15,122 nucleotides of DNA from CAYTLW01 sp964438735 (lineage in GTDB: Bacteria; Myxococcota_A; UBA9042), in NCBI GenBank assembly GCA_964438735.1, contig CAYTLW010000162.1, positions 1-15,122 of the forward strand, given 5' to 3'. Within the stretch, counting starts at the first letter, position 1. Each line of letters opens with the position of its first letter. Position numbers and translations under genes: made by a program. The notes under the pieces are model-generated. The model was not told the DNA's origin and did not search any database. It saw nothing but the letters and a program-made list of their open reading frames with translations. Of this stretch, positions 15,074-15,122 are shown in pieces.

Positions 15074-15074
15074 G

Positions 15075-15122
15075 GCCGGGATGGCGAAACTGGTAGACGC
15101 AGGGGACTTAAACTCCCCAGGG
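15075..15122 (+). tRNA. tRNA-Leu (anticodon TAA), 3' truncated
   Basis: The 5' acceptor strand GCCGGGA (15075-15081) is followed by TG, a D-stem GCG (15084-15086) paired with CGC (15098-15100) around AAACTGGTAGA, then A101 and the anticodon stem GGGGA (15102-15106) paired with TCCCC (15114-15118). The loop CTTAAAC places TAA at 15109-15111, so this is tRNA-Leu(UAA). The long variable arm starts at 15119 and the window ends inside it. Only one base (15074) separates it from the TAG of the giant gene. Confidence 0.93.

Noticed and set aside
11132..13309. 725-codon open frame on the minus strand
   Set aside because: Same reason: it is Val/Ala-rich, ignores domain borders and has no recognisable motif or start signal.
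2360..13763. CRISPR-like or tandem DNA repeat array
   Set aside because: The periodicity (about 174 and 210 nt) is a multiple of three and reflects protein units with diverged codons. There are no short identical repeats with unique spacers.
14900..15070. C-terminal sorting signal (MYXO-CTERM, PEP-CTERM or LPxTG-like)
   Set aside because: The protein ends within the TLDc domain (EVYYRQ) with no hydrophobic helix or basic tail.
15000..15074. Promoter for the tRNA within the end of the gene
   Set aside because: No convincing -35 and -10 pair can be read in this stretch, so none is annotated.
15075..15122. tRNA-Leu as an integration site for a mobile element carrying the giant gene
   Set aside because: Integrases usually use the 3' half of a tRNA gene, which lies outside the window. 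No integrase, direct repeat or att sequence is visible.

Overview
The window is almost entirely one open reading frame. It is already open at the first base and runs without a stop, on the + strand, to a TAG at 15071-15073. At least 5,023 residues are visible, and the true N-terminus lies upstream of the window. One base after the stop, a class II tRNA-Leu (anticodon TAA) begins and is cut by the window end. The sequence is GC-rich with mostly G/C third positions, intron-free, and followed directly by a bacterial-type tRNA. The protein is built on Asp/Asn/Cys-rich 'GDCxD...NPG...EICDGxDNNC' repeats of the MopE-type putative metal-binding family. Together this suggests a bacterium, most likely Myxococcota or a related deltaproteobacterial lineage. 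That placement is inferred from protein style only.

Layout. 2-409: Cys-rich segment. 422-2353: a run of compact domains, namely a beta-sandwich, an Ig/cadherin-like domain, a glutamine-amidotransferase-like fold without a visible nucleophile, a short Cys-rich linker and a PPC-like domain. 2360-13763: a scaffold of about 30 MopE-type units of two kinds. 'A' units are usually 58 codons and 'B' units usually 70 codons. Pendant domains sit inside the loops of this scaffold: a SUEL-type lectin (3167-3448), a three-fold 25-residue repeat module (4424-4960), propeller 1 (7763-8419), a nested C-type-lectin assembly (8513-10264) containing another CTLD, a beta-sandwich and TLDc-1, a MAM-like beta-sandwich containing TLDc-2 (10658-11833), propeller 2 (12071-12694) and a helical hairpin (13193-13549). 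13764-15070: a Cys-rich bridge, a second PPC-like domain and a C-terminal TLDc-3.

How it works together (inference). The repeats look like a disulfide-stapled rod that binds calcium or another metal. The lectin, propeller and TLDc domains would project from it as loop insertions. The obvious guess is a secreted or surface adhesin for glycan, cell or prey contact. I see no catalytic site.

The most unusual aspects are the multi-level nesting of domains, the strict spacing code that separates A from B units, an extra-residue 'GDDC' signature found only after three of the insertions, three disulfide-bearing TLDc domains in a secreted-looking bacterial protein, and a tRNA gene packed 1 nt after the giant gene.
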